NCBI GenBank assembly: GCA_026874595.1
Contig: CM049318.1
Location: forward strand, 62,096,250-62,160,249
Length of the DNA stretch: 64,000 nucleotides
Source of the DNA: Sipunculus nudus
Taxonomy: Eukaryota; Annelida; Sipuncula; Golfingiida; Sipunculidae
Direction of reading: 5' to 3'
Shown: positions 11,576 through 47,224 of the stretch, in pieces
Layout: every line of letters starts with the position of its first letter
Position numbering within the stretch: position 1 is the first letter of the stretch
Notes under the pieces: model-generated
The model's input: only the letters and a program-made list of their open reading frames with translations
The model's database searches: none
What the model was told of the DNA's origin: nothing
Translations under genes and position numbers: made by a program

Positions 11576-13354
11576 GGAACAAGTGTTCAGTGTCACAAGA
11601 AAATTAGGAGCAAATTTACACTCTTTCTTGATCTAAAAATCTACCAAATAGAATAATTATACATTTAATAACGAAAAGCAGCGCCTGATTATCCGTTAGC
11701 ATCGTTTAATAATTCGTTTTCGTCCGTATACCTTTGCATATATGTACAAATATAGAGTCCAGTATCATTCTCTCCTTCTCCTTCCGCAGGGCCTGTATCC
11801 GCCCTTGATAACATCCATTTTGTCTCAGAGGCGTATACGTTAACGCAGTATACAGAATTGAATTGTAATTGAATTTCAGAACGTTCCTATTTGGTTTAAA
11901 ATCTCGCGTGCTAATGATGACCTCAGAAGGTCGTGGCTTCATCTGAGCTGACATTGTAATGGCGGTAACAAAAATCTCGAATCGTTCGTTGTAAGAGTTC
12001 TAGACAAGTGCTAAACTATCTGCATGTTGGTAAAGCTGGGTGTTCAGGCTTTCATCACTGGTTGGGCGTGGGTGTTGTTGCTCCGCTGGCAATCCGACTT
12101 CTCGTCCTGTCCTCTTGGATATATTTAAGCCTGACTTAGAGTTTCATCCACAAAATAATGTTAAGGCTATCTAACCTCTATCATTTCTCAATTATCTCTT
12201 TTAAATGGACCAAAATAAATAAAAAATCATGACTATATACCCACTTTAATGCGTTCATCCCCGTTTGTATGTGTTTGCCTGTGTGCTTTTTCACAACATA
12301 ACTCACGTAAATCTTGAACGGAATCTCATAAAACTCTGACGGGTTTCAGGAAAGGACAAAGGGAGAATCGATTAGATTTTGGCGCGGAACCAACACATGA
12401 CCCGGATTCAAGAACGTCATTGAGGGATATTCACAAGTGTACAGTCACTTATGCAAGAACGAACCTGGGAATTTTGGCTTGCATTCATTAAAATGAAGAT
12501 TTCTTGTTGTAACTATCTTGATTTATGCCTAAACCATTTTGGAATTAGAACGATTTATGCTTATTTAGGTCTTTTTTTTAACCTAAAACAGCTGGAAATT
12601 AGAACGATTAATGCGCTGGAGTTTGCGTTTAGCATCATGCTCTTCCCTATGTCAGCATCCCCTGGGAAATTGATTTGCAGGACCGGGCCACAGGGTAGGA
12701 CAGTGGTCACTTGGTGCATCGTGTGTAAAAAAAATTATAAATAAAACTAAGAAAGGTTGGTTTCTCAATTTATGTAATTGTGTTTGAGTAGAAATTTACT
12801 GAATTTATTCGTTATGGCCGCGGCTCGGACATTTCTTTCAAGATAATAAGAAAGTAAAATTACAATGAAATTCCTTCAATCATGATGTGCTTTTGCCTGT
12901 GTAGCAGATCAATTATGTTGTTATCATGCATGGTGTCCCCTGCATGATCATATACAATGAAAATACATAGTCAACAGATAAAAAATTATTCGCCCTATCC
13001 AAAGCGTTTGACAAAAATGCCCGAGAACCCAACCTGTTTTGCCTGAGGGGATTTTAGTCAAGAAATAGATATATGCACAATATATTTTATATTTTAGAAA
13101 TAATAGTTAATATTGGCCGACAAAGGACGTGATGTCCCTATTCCTTGAACAGGCCGGTGACGACATCTGGTGGTCGCTACATAAACTGCATAAAAATATA
13201 ATAATGCCATATTGAGATGACCATGCAAGCACAAGACTGTTGACCGGGAGCATACACCAGAATTACAGGATTATTGATGTTCATATGTTGCGCTTTATCT
13301 TCCGATTTGGCCCATCTTAACATGGGTGTGACCAAATGACCGACATCGGTTACT
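11576..13354. other. Intergenic stretch
   Basis: No supported gene. A short imperfect duplication (GGAATTAGAACGATTTATGC at about 12,541 and GGAAATTAGAACGATTAATGC at about 12,592) is the only local structure noted. Confidence 0.4.
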
Positions 13355-13569
13355 TTGTCTCCCATCTTAAGGCTCAATTACCGATCAACAATGTCAACTT
13401 GGATCAGGCTCATTTCCCAATGTTCATTTATTGATATTGATAATATTTTTATATGTCGGTTAATGGTTCAGACCCATCTTAAGATGGATCAGGCCCAACA
13501 ACCGATCATCAATATCAACTTGGCTCAGGCCCATCTCCCGATATTCATTGAATGATACTGATAGTATAT
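13355..13569. repeat. Two direct repeats of about 90 bp, period about 112 bp
   Basis: Units at about 13,361-13,449 and 13,473-13,569 share CCCATCTTAAG, ACCGATCA.CAAT.TCAACTTGG, TCAGGC.CAT and TTCATT.A.TGATA. They form the left side of the inverted structure that ends near 14,386. Confidence 0.7.
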
Positions 13570-14386
13570 TATATACATTTGTTATCTAAAAAAACAGACA
13601 CAATAAAAAACAGATTTAAATTTATTTATTTTCTAACCATACATAAGAACATTAACTTCAACACCGAACGAAATGAATTAACATGCTAGTCTAGGTCAAC
13701 ATTGTGATAGGTTGATTGTGACAGGTCCGAAAGCCTTGTAATAAGATTATTAACTCATACATTTAGGTATCCCCATCCACCACTCAGACAACACAAAAAA
13801 ATAAAGATAACCAATGGTGTTTTCCCCTCACCCTCCCTCACTCCATTTCTCTCTCCCTTTCAATAATAGGCACTGATCATTAATTTATTTAATTTAAAGT
13901 TTCTATCTTTTATAAATACCTCAGTCAATCTGAAATATGTAGGTCTTTATTCATAGAACGGGGAAGTAGTAAAAAAATACAAATTAAAGTACACGGAGAT
14001 CAAAAATGAACATTTAGGCAAACAAGAAATAAAAGACTGGTTCTCAGGCACCGCCCGCGTCAATTTTAACCCCCCCCGCATCAACAATTTTATTTTGATT
14101 TTCTTTTTCCAAGAAGATAAAATAACACAATCTTGATAAGTCTCCTTTTTTTTAGAGATTTTACCTGTTTACCTGATCCTTGATCATATGACATTTTTGT
14201 CGAAATATACAAAAAAAGGTTTAAAAAATCGCCCGCCCGCACTGATTTCTGAAAAAAGTGTCTGAGAACCATACCTTTTTTGGCCGTATTTATTAATTTA
14301 TTCCTTTTTTTTTTTCAATTCAAAGTTGTTAGCATGCATCGGTAGATCATGATCGGATATTGGGTCAGACCCATCTTAAGATGGAG
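13473..14386. mobile_element. Inverted-repeat element of about 0.9 kb with palindromic ends
   Basis: The left arm 13,473-13,515 (CCCATCTTAAGATGG, then GATCAGGCCCAACAACCGATC) matches the reverse complement of 14,341-14,386 (GATCGGATATTGGGTCAGACCCATCTTAAGATGGA) over about 35-40 bases with a few mismatches. Each arm contains the perfect 14-base palindrome CCATCTTAAGATGG. The interior is AT-rich, non-coding, and contains another element (14,038-14,271). Superfamily not assigned. Confidence 0.6.
14038..14271. mobile_element. MITE-like element (234 bp) with 14-bp inverted ends
   Basis: The left end TGGTTCTCAGGCAC (14,038-14,051) matches the reverse complement of the right end GTGTCTGAGAACCA (14,258-14,271) at 13 of 14 positions. 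GC-rich CGCCCGC motifs lie just inside both ends. No coding frame. The target duplication is unclear. Confidence 0.65.
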
Positions 14387-15584
14387 CAGCTCGGAAGATG
14401 GCGCGCGACATATATATAAAGGCAATATATAGATATATACTAAACATTACAAAGAAGGATAATTCGTCTCTCGCGGTCCGTCTGTTTGATGTTTGGAAAC
14501 CTCAAATCGCAAGGCTTTATTAAAGGGGCCTATTTCGATATCTGACGTTTATTAACTAAATATAATCACTTAAATTTTTTATAAAACTATAGGCCAGAAA
14601 ACATCCATCCGTACACAGGCTGTTTTTTTTATACAAACTAGTTTATAACATGTACATAATGGTATAAACATTCAACAAGGATATATTTTGCGGCGAGTCA
14701 GACGAGTTTAGCGAAGGGCGTTTTGCAACTAGTGACCTTCGATCCAAATATAGCACACATGCATCCCACAATGCACCTGAGGTTCCACAGCTTTTCTGTT
14801 TGTAAACATTTTCGCATGTATACCTTGATTACTTACAGCATGTATAGATAAATAAGCTATTATATATTTTAAACAGGAATCAAGCAACTACATTACATTA
14901 TATTATGCTGGCTTTAAAATTTCCTATATAAAATATAAACAAATTCTGAAGTTGGAGCCTCTTTGAAACAACTAAACAGGCTACGACTAACTTCTTATAT
15001 AAAATTTGATTTTTTTTTCTGTTAGGTTGTTATTATATACAAATATCTATGTATGTGTATGTGTGTGTTTATATAGTATTATTTGAGTCAATGCAATAAA
15101 AGAGTGCGCATGGAATCGTGGTCTCTCTCATGTAAAATTGTCTGAAACTCAAATGTTAAATGTACGTGAAACTAGGCAGCTCATTATACCCTCATATGGC
15201 ATTGTTAGTTATGCAGCATTTTTTCCTATAAAAGAAGTTTCTGGATACAGATATTGATTCGGATCATGCACCAACAAAATTTTATCAATTGTCCCGCGTA
15301 TCATTGCTTAGCTATATCCTAAAATATTTATCTAAATTCGTTATTCTAAATTCTATATGTATATAAGTAGAAATGATCTGCAGGAATGCAGTCTTTCCTC
15401 CGCGGTTTAGCAACAGAGCATGATATGCTAAGGTATGTGATTAATCTGATAGACAAGCAACAAAGTTTCACTATAACCTGGTATATATAATTCAGCAGTC
15501 AAACACATTCATGACCTCTTCGCATCAGTGCAACTTGCGTTTGGCAAACTAGCAATCATAAGCTCCAAACAAAAGATCTCATTG
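14387..15584. other. Intergenic stretch
   Basis: AT-rich with no supported exon or repeat structure apart from short TA tracts. Confidence 0.4.
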
Positions 15585-15985
15585 AACAAACGTTCGGGAA
15601 ATTGCTTCCACCTGTCGTCATGGACCAAGGGCACCCAACCGTTCGAAAACGAAATGATAAAAACCAATATCGCGATCTAAATGTCCTCCACGTAAGCGGG
15701 CGGAAAATTCTGTGCCAGTGGACGGCATATGATAAATATAATCATTTTGATGTTGATAGATATAACTCTGTTCTGTGTTGTATAGTTTTAATTATATTTT
15801 TGGATAACATAGACCGTGCTAATACAGTACAGTATTTCACTTATCACTGATATTCCCCGATTGAAATAATATTCAATACCTATTGTTCGCTCAATATTTT
15901 GCTTACATATAACGGTAATTTTGAAGACAAGGATATTGAAAATAATACAAAGGATAAATTTGAAGGGTTTCATTCTTGTAAAAAT
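15585..15985. repeat. Diverged dispersed repeat, copy B
   Basis: Counterpart of 11,180-11,575. The strongest shared block is GCCAGTGGACGGCATAT near 15,715 against GCCAGTTGACGGCATAT near 11,298. Short frames here are by-products of the repeat. Confidence 0.6.
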
Positions 15986-17405
15986 TTATGAAAAGTTAAT
16001 TTTCTGTTGAGCATCACATGATGATGCAGGGGGCAGATTAAGAAGGGCTAGAATATAGAACCGTGGATTTTCACAGCAGCTTTTTAGTCATTAAGATTAC
16101 AAGGGTAAATGGCACTTCAACCCCAGGAGGCGGTAAAACTTTCCGGGAGGTGCTGACACCTATGTTATCTTTACAGAACTACGGTGGACACACCATAGTA
16201 GCTAGCGACTTCTTGTGACTAAATCCGGTACTAAGAATATCCACTGCTCGTTTCCATGGAAACGTGACCTGGTTTCTAAAAATAGCACCGGACCAGCTAA
16301 CCCGGCATATACGCAGGGAATGACCGTTTCTGTTTCCCACATGAATGAATTTTAGCGTTTCTCACGTCGTGTTAGCGGGAGGCGGTCGTGAATATAACGT
16401 GCAATACAAATTTATATTGCTTGCTCCATATGGCTGCGATGTATAATTTGGTATATGAAGGAGTGGACCGTTTAGCCATACAGTAGTGCGCTCAAGTTCA
16501 ACAATATTGCACGCCAGTAGGCATATGAAAGTGAACACGCACAGGGTTTTAGGTGTATCCAAGATACTCTTTATACAACCGCATGAAACACCTTACAAAT
16601 ACTAAAATGTACTAAAAATTAATTACTTCATTAATATCATATATATAATAATAATAATCATTTTTCGGTATATTATATGCGGGAAACAGGGTGAACCGCT
16701 ACGTCTGGGGACTTTGCGGCAGCAGAGGGCGAAAGCCTACCGGTAATAAAATTGAATAGCGTGTTCTTTGCAAGCAGTCGGTCGCTGTTGAATACAACCT
16801 ACCGTACCTTTTATATATAACTGTTCGCGTCTTGTACAGTTGCAGCGTGTTGCATACAAGTATATGTATAGTTCTGTGCAGCACGCATGGCTGACGGCGT
16901 TGTCTGCTAATTTTGGAGGTCGTTTATAAAATATATACATAACCCCTTACAACGTTGGCCATTCAAACCATTTTAAAATTATCTGAAAGCTCCTTTTCGG
17001 AACATTTTATCCAGGATGTATAAAATGTAATCGTCCCCGTATATGGTTCGGGTGTCATTGAAGCTCGTGTACATGCGGGATCTGATAATATATATCAATA
17101 TTATCCATTTTCATTTTCTGTCTGAACACATCGTGAATTTGGTGAAAGCGTCATCTAATTACATACGCCATCCGACCTATTTGAGTAGGCCTATTGTGTT
17201 TGCAAAAAAAATGTATTTTATATCACATTATGTTTTAGCAGGATTAAATTGTTAATTAATGTTATACACCCAGAAACCATGATATATACTAGTTGACTTA
17301 CTTACATGCATTATAACTGGTTTATAACGTCCATATACGTGTTTAAATATTGATTAAATAGTGTATGTCAGATTTATTTCTTTAATTCTCTCTCTCTCTC
17401 TCTTT

Positions 17406-17467
<62 letters not shown>

Positions 17468-18904
17468 TATTATAACAGTAAAATAACAGTTTCGTTCGTA
17501 AAATGTGGCTGCTTGGTTTCGTGTTCTGAAAAGCATGCATTAAACTAACAAATATTAAACTTGAATAATCTGTAAGCAAAACACGACTCGGACTCAAAAT
17601 TTGAGTTCTCATTACGATGCCCACACTGCATGTACCGTGGGACATTAAAAGCGCAACCTAACTAAACATGTTTTATTTTATTTCCCATGAGCTCTTAGTA
17701 TATTGGAAACTATGAGGGTTTTACATTGAAGGTGATGAGGCGTTTGAAAGGGTTCTGTGGCACAAAACTATTGACGAACTCGTATACTTATATTGGTAAG
17801 AACTAGAGAGACAGCCATTATTATAACTACTAGAATAATTGCTTAAATGTCCAAAAATGCAGACCAAGTGCTTGACTAGTTTGCATACAGAAGAGTGTAT
17901 TTTAAAATAGTCCTTTTACGTAACTGTTAATCATTTCGTCCCTGTCCCATAGTGGTTCATACTATATATCAGTTCCATCATGAACCCACAATTAATTGTA
18001 GGAAAGGGATGTACTAATGCAAAGTATGTCTTAATTCAATTCATATGCAGCACACATATATGCAGTTTCCAAAGTCGGTGTAATATGTTGGTGGTTAATT
18101 TATAATGTTAATTAATTTATACCGTGGTAAAGTTGCTGCCTTGCAGAAATATCACAAGCATGTGCCAGTCGTAGATCCTGGAATCTTTTACACATGAACA
18201 TGAAATCTGTTGATATAATGTTAACATATTATAAAATATAAACAAAATATTTATTTAAATACTTGAGTTTTAAGAATTTTCAATTATATCCTTGATTTGT
18301 TCCCTTTGCTGATATCACAAACAAATACCAGTACAGTGATTTACGATAATTAAGTTTATCTTTATGTACTTCTGTAAAATTATTCATTTTTACTTCTGTA
18401 GGTCCTCAGGTAGAGTATTTGTTTATGTACAACTTTACGAATTAACATGTATATTACATATTTCATTTCGTTGTGTTTATCATTTTTAATCTCTACTTTT
18501 TAATTTTCATAGATATGAATTTGTATTAAATTAAATGTTGATATAGCCCAAGACCAAATAGAAGACAGCTTCTGCTGAAAAGCTTATTCTACATTTGATT
18601 CATAAATTTTAAACAAATAATGAGTATTATATATACCTTAACGGGCATGTCATCATCTGTATGTAAAATTATACACGTAATGTCGTTTTAAACACTTGAC
18701 GGGATGAATATCTGCATTCGGTAAAAACAGTATTTAAAACGTTAGTAACCAGACGTTTATTTTTTAGATTTTTTTGGTGGCGGTAACCGCCTCCATTTTT
18801 ATGCTCTCTTATCCAATTCTTAATCGAAGTTCGTACATCTGCAGAGTTCCATTTTGGTTTGGACAACGTGACAGGGCAGGAGCACTCGCGTCCTGTCATA
18901 TTTA
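15986..18904. other. Intergenic stretch with one compound microsatellite
   Basis: GC-richer patches at 16,020-16,560 and 16,690-16,900 have short frames without recognisable domains. A (TC)n-(TA)n compound repeat lies at 17,387-17,463. No gene supported. Confidence 0.4.
17387..17463. repeat. Compound (TC)n-(TA)n microsatellite
   Basis: TC dinucleotides (17,387-17,403) followed by TA dinucleotides with one interruption. Confidence 0.95.
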
Positions 18905-19183
18905 ATATCCTGTTGTCACATAAGCCCGGTGACAACCGCGCCTGCGGGCCCTGGGTGTGTAATCATGGGGCATAACACCGAGAAAGCCCCCGTAAGACAA
19001 GCTCGTGTGATATACGGCTGTGGGTCAAAGCCTTCCCATTAAGCCTGTAGAGCGCTCACCCTATATGCATGGCTGGGGGCCGACCGTGAAAATCTAACCG
19101 CCCCGGCTGAGATTTGAACTCATGACCTCCCGGCTTTGAGTCCTGCACTCTATAGTCTACCCCTGAGCCACAGAAGCCGGTAT
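18905..19183 (-). mobile_element. tRNA-derived SINE
   Basis: On the minus strand the head (19,180 to about 19,085) carries pol III internal promoter boxes: A box TGGCTCAGGGGTAG (19,157-19,170) and B box GTTCAAATC (19,111-19,119), with about 40 bases between them. The sequence around them does not fold into a proper anticodon arm, so it is a tRNA-derived head, not a tRNA gene. A GC-rich, unrelated body continues to about 18,905. The 3' limit is uncertain. Confidence 0.72.
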
Positions 19184-19255
19184 AATCCCGACGCTGATAC
19201 CGAATTAACATTAAAGCCGCGGGCTTTACACTTAATCGTTGGAAACTAATTTATA

Positions 19256-19258
<3 letters not shown>

Positions 19259-19310
<52 letters not shown>
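19259..19310. repeat. (AT)n microsatellite
   Basis: 26 uninterrupted AT units. Confidence 0.97.
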
Positions 19311-19313
<3 letters not shown>

Positions 19314-19745
19314 TGCAGTTTATATCACAGAACATCATATGCTCTGATTGTGATAAAAGTACCATGAATACAATAAATGTAATCTTAGACGTATCCCATG
19401 CATGGCACATCATATGGCTATACTAAATAACTTAAAAGATATCATCCTTGCCAATTACTATCTAACAATTTGTGCGCGAAAAAACAATTTTGCTCATTAT
19501 ATATACATATTGATATCTATTTAAGGAATCATCTGAAAAATTTATGAGAACGATTATTAATGAACTGTCGTGTGAGCGTTAGTGTGTCAGAGAATACCAT
19601 CATCTCTATACAGCCGAATCAAGGAGTCTTCTGTGGACGTTCTACTTATGAAACCATGATTATTTGACACATGATGATAGTTATAAATAATTATATTTAG
19701 GTATTTTTTATCGGCTGACTGACTAAAGACCGAGCCTCCGGTCAG

Positions 19746-20061
19746 ATGACAAGTTCCCCGCAGCTCTCAAGGCGTAGCATTTTGATTGGAGTCCTAAACG
19801 CAGATACCACCAAGCCAAGCCGAGAGTTATTTTCAGCCATCAGCTTGCACAGGGGTCAAGAAAGAGAAGAAGTTGAGGAGACCGAACAGCAACAGCACCC
19901 CCAGGTACAACGCAGAAACCTTAACACCCTTTTACAGGCCGGACAGACCTGACAATGACCGCAAGAAGCCGCCATTAGATCATTCCGAGTTGGGATCACC
20001 ATTATCGTCATCGGCCTATTTTGTATTGAGTATTTTGAAAGTTTTTCATTTGATGATTTAA
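19746..20061 (+). other. Coding-like GC-rich fragment, unassigned
   Basis: Two overlapping plus-strand frames are open here. One (19,746-19,952) starts MTSSPQLSRRSILIGV. The other continues from a possible acceptor (TTATTTTCAG, ending near 19,839) through KKEKKLRRPNSNSTPRYN and DRPDNDRKKPPLDHSELG to a stop at 20,061. The Pro/Lys/Asp-rich composition looks coding, but there is no matching donor or family. It could be an exon, a decayed gene fragment or chance. Confidence 0.25.
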
Positions 20062-23084
<3,023 letters not shown>

Positions 23085-23466
23085 TAATCCGCGACAAGAA
23101 AATAATCCATATCCGACAAGCGTATCACTCCACTGTGAAAATATAATCCACTGAATGCACCTCAATACTTGTAAATCCACAGATACCATCCAAAGTAACC
23201 ACATTTACATCACCAATAACACAATATCACCAGACAAGCCTTCATGGAAATAATCACTGTATCCGTACCCATAACCATATCCGTGAACATTTCTGGGTCT
23301 GACTGGGGTCACCTCATCCATGTTTAATATATTCCTGTTGCGGCGACATCGTTAGGACCAAACCCCTGGACAAATGTGACTTAATACTCCTCATAACGAA
23401 TAGCTTATCCGTAATCTGGATTATGTAATCCTCATACATAAGGTTTGTAATCCACGTCCGTAATCC
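23085..23466. promoter_or_regulatory. Cluster of TAATCC homeodomain-type words
   Basis: TAATCC occurs at 23,085, 23,103, 23,144, 23,426, 23,448 and 23,461, and its reverse GGATTA at 23,418: seven hits in 382 bases. TAATCC is the known core bound by K50 homeodomains (Otx, Pitx, Gsc classes). The cluster lies just past the Polycomb gene's poly(A) signal. It may be a regulatory element or a decayed tandem repeat. Confidence 0.3.
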
Positions 23467-23508
23467 ATATGATAAAACTGATGTATCCGCACACAGCGTT
23501 GACATTTT

Positions 23509-23514
23509 TTTATT
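23509..23514 (-). terminator. Psc: Poly(A) signal of the Polycomb gene
   Basis: TTTATT on the plus strand reads AATAAA on the minus strand. It lies about 400 bases past the stop codon at 23,913, giving a short 3' UTR. Chosen because it is the best-placed canonical hexamer after the stop. Confidence 0.5.
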
Positions 23515-23912
23515 TATCAATTAACACAATTACCACTTTGTGCTCATTTCTTGACTTGACTTTGTGTAACTTTTGTTGTAATTCTTGTTGTCGTAGTACT
23601 CATAGTTGCCTACACAGTTGTAGTTAAAACCTCTTGCTATACACACTTCGTCAATGCTAGTTGGTTCACTGTGCGTGAGGACACTGAAAGGTACCGGTAC
23701 TAGCTTGATGAAGTTTGCAAATTACAAATTTTCAGCATTACCCTTTGCCTCCAGTGCAACTAGTTCAGGGACTGTAGGCTGTTGCTATCAGTAACACGCA
23801 CTGGTCAGTCGGCTGAGGGATACATCGATCGCAGCACGCGGACTCTGACATTACACCGCTCTTCTCCGAAAGCGAATACTTAATTCTATTTATAAATAGT
23901 CACCGAATATGG

Positions 23913-44207
<20,295 letters not shown>

Positions 44208-44232
44208 GCTGGTATGCATACGCCAAGTCACA

Positions 44233-46969
44233 CTGCAAAGACATGAAAAGTAGTTCCAAGTTACAAAGCAAAGTCAGGAAACATTTCGCATAAATGACCA
44301 AATAATTATTAACAAAATATAATTTACACCCCACGCCTTGGATTTATTATTGTCAATATAAGGGCAGAAACTTCAAAAGATATAATTGCATTTCGAAATG
44401 AGCTGGTCAGATATATTGATGTTTTGTACAATATATCTGTACAGATATGTGAATCCATACGTGTATAAAAACTATGAAATACACAAAAACTAAATTGTTA
44501 TCCTGTAATTAAAATTTTCTTGTGACTTCCTCACAAGAATAGTGCTACTTTTATTAACTCTACTTCATGTCTTTACAAATGAACCTGTCATTGACACAAA
44601 AGCCTCGAGAATGATGCACAACCTGTCAGATATTTTTATTAGTCCTGCATTAATAAAACTCCCATGATCCTTTGCGTCTGCATAAATTCCCCCGGTGATT
44701 ACAGACAATGTCAAATAAAAAATACAGTGGAGAAAACAAATATATAGTGGCAATGATAAATGTAATCACATTTTAATACATGGAAACGTGTATTTACATT
44801 TCATCGGGGCAAGGGAGGTGACAATTACAATGTCATTTCTCATCCGCGATGACACGATTATATTACAAGTCAGCCCTCCAGCACTAGCAAGGCACAATAT
44901 AGGGCAGGCAACGATCGACATTTCTCGGAAAGAATACAGTAATGATTGAATGGTAAGTGTGGAAATACATTCCCTTATCTTCCCAGGTCTCTTCAAAATT
45001 CCAGGAAAATTATTTCTACCTCCCTCTTTCAAGTTTGACATTTCTTCATTTCTTTTACATTGAACCTCGTGTTTAAGACAGAAGCATACACAAAAGTCGG
45101 CTTGCCATCGAGATAAACAAACCTTGTGCTTTTTTTACAGTAACATTCCCCCCCCCCCCCCTCCCCTATGACAAGGATGATCAGGATTTACCGTTGAAAC
45201 AATATTAATAAAATATAAGAGACAGAGCACTTTCTCGATGCTAATTACATTTTTTTCGACCTTTCTTTGATTGAAGATATTTATATGAAGTTCCCTTGCT
45301 TTTCCGAAGGATAATAGGGACTCATGTTTAAAGTTTCCCCGATTTCCAAATTGGCTTGGAGCCCTAAGCTAGATCTGACAATACATTATAACGATATTAG
45401 ACATATATAGCTACATTGCAACAAGTTGGCAAAAGCATACACCAGCTATTAATTTCTGTTCAGTATATTTTTAGAATTTATAAGCAGTTATTATGTACAT
45501 GCTAACATTGGCGAATACGTGTTTTAAAAAAACGTGCTATTATTTACAACATAAAATACAACAGTTTTCACCACTCACAAAAGAGAATTGACTTGGGTGC
45601 ATGAATAGTGAAGTGTATGCATCCATTTATTTTCCATTCCAATCAAGAGGACCACCCACAAGGCGCAATTAATATTCCTCTATCAACTCCCTATAAGCGA
45701 AAACATGTATAATTATAATGATATATACATGTACTGATTTTAAAATAGTAGACAGCTTAACTTCCAAACATTATTTACCCCAAAATTGCGATCATTTCTG
45801 CATGATAAGAGTGGTTTCCTTTAAAAACAGGTCATGTTAAACTGAAATACATGAGCGTATACATGAAAAGAGACAACTTTGCTCTAGGTGGAAGAAATCA
45901 AGATACCGTTACACCAAGGTTACTACACTGAAGTAGAAAACAGAACTAAAACCAATCCGTTCCCCGTCGACTATCAAAGAGAGGGTGAGAGATAGAGGTA
46001 AGGGGAAAGGGGGGGGGGGCATAGATTTAAAATAGGATCGAAAGAAACCAATGTCATACTGCTTGTCCAATCAATATGAATTTGAGCTTTCAGGTACAAA
46101 GTGGACAATGAATTTTGATTGGATGAACATACAATTGTGTGTAATTCTCAGAGAGAGGTTGTAATTCAAACCCAAAAATTATATCATTTAGTCCTTTGAC
46201 TGACCTTTTAAGTTCATTTTTTTACAAAACGTTTTGTCATTCTTAACATTCCTGGTTTAGCAGGAAAGTATATCTCCCCCCCCCCCCCCCCTTCATTTTT
46301 AGAAATAATATACCCTGCTATAGCTGGTAGGCCACGCTACAATTTCTAACATTACACAACGTCTAGGGCGGCAGGAACCGCAAGGTCGGATTAACACGGC
46401 TTTGCTCAGGAAATCCTCGCAAGTGCCTGGTATATACGGGAACTGGCGACCCTGACTCAGAAGACAGTGACTGTTTTGCCAGAAGGAAACCAATGGTTGT
46501 TTTGTTGGACCAATCAACAGACATCTCCTGACTATTGATACAACGCCAGGACTCTGTGTATGTCAGAATAAGAAATTCCCAGCGTGGACACTGATAGCGT
46601 GGAAATACTGATCGGAGTCGGAAAAGGAGCCCCCCCAAGCAAGATAAAGATCTGGGTACAGGGAGCGCGCTAAAATGTACTCGTCCTATAATGTTATGTA
46701 ATGCTCTCAGCTGCCGTGTTACAAGCCGGATGAGGCTATTCCCGACACAGTCTGCGCGGAACTCAATTTCAGAGTATACACATCATGCATAAACATAATG
46801 TTCCCGTTCACAAATATCACAACCGATCAGGTCTGAATGGCCAAAGCTCTAATTGGCGGAATATGTTTTTTTTACCAGAGGTTTTACACGTATCCAACCA
46901 TGTATACGGGAACCAAGCAAGCATATTTACAGTGACATTCTTACATAAAAAATTAAAAAAAACCCACAG

Positions 46970-47053
<84 letters not shown>

Positions 47054-47161
47054 AAAAGCCATGCTGGTTCATTGTATATTGATGGAAAGGGTATACACAG
47101 AAGTCGGTTCACCGGCAGTGAACCGACTTTTCTGTGTAAACCCTCCCCCTCCCCCCTCCCC

Positions 47162-47224
<63 letters not shown>

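Noticed and set aside
12451-12744. 97-codon plus-strand frame
   Set aside because: AT-rich composition, a small internal duplication and no splice or domain support.
18905-19183. Possible tRNA gene
   Set aside because: A and B boxes are present, but the anticodon and acceptor stems do not pair and a long non-tRNA body follows; classed as a SINE.
44208-44219. Upstream in-frame ATG as the Psc start
   Set aside because: It would add MHTS before the conserved MHR start; homology and zinc-ligand numbering favour 44,207, though the upstream ATG cannot be excluded.
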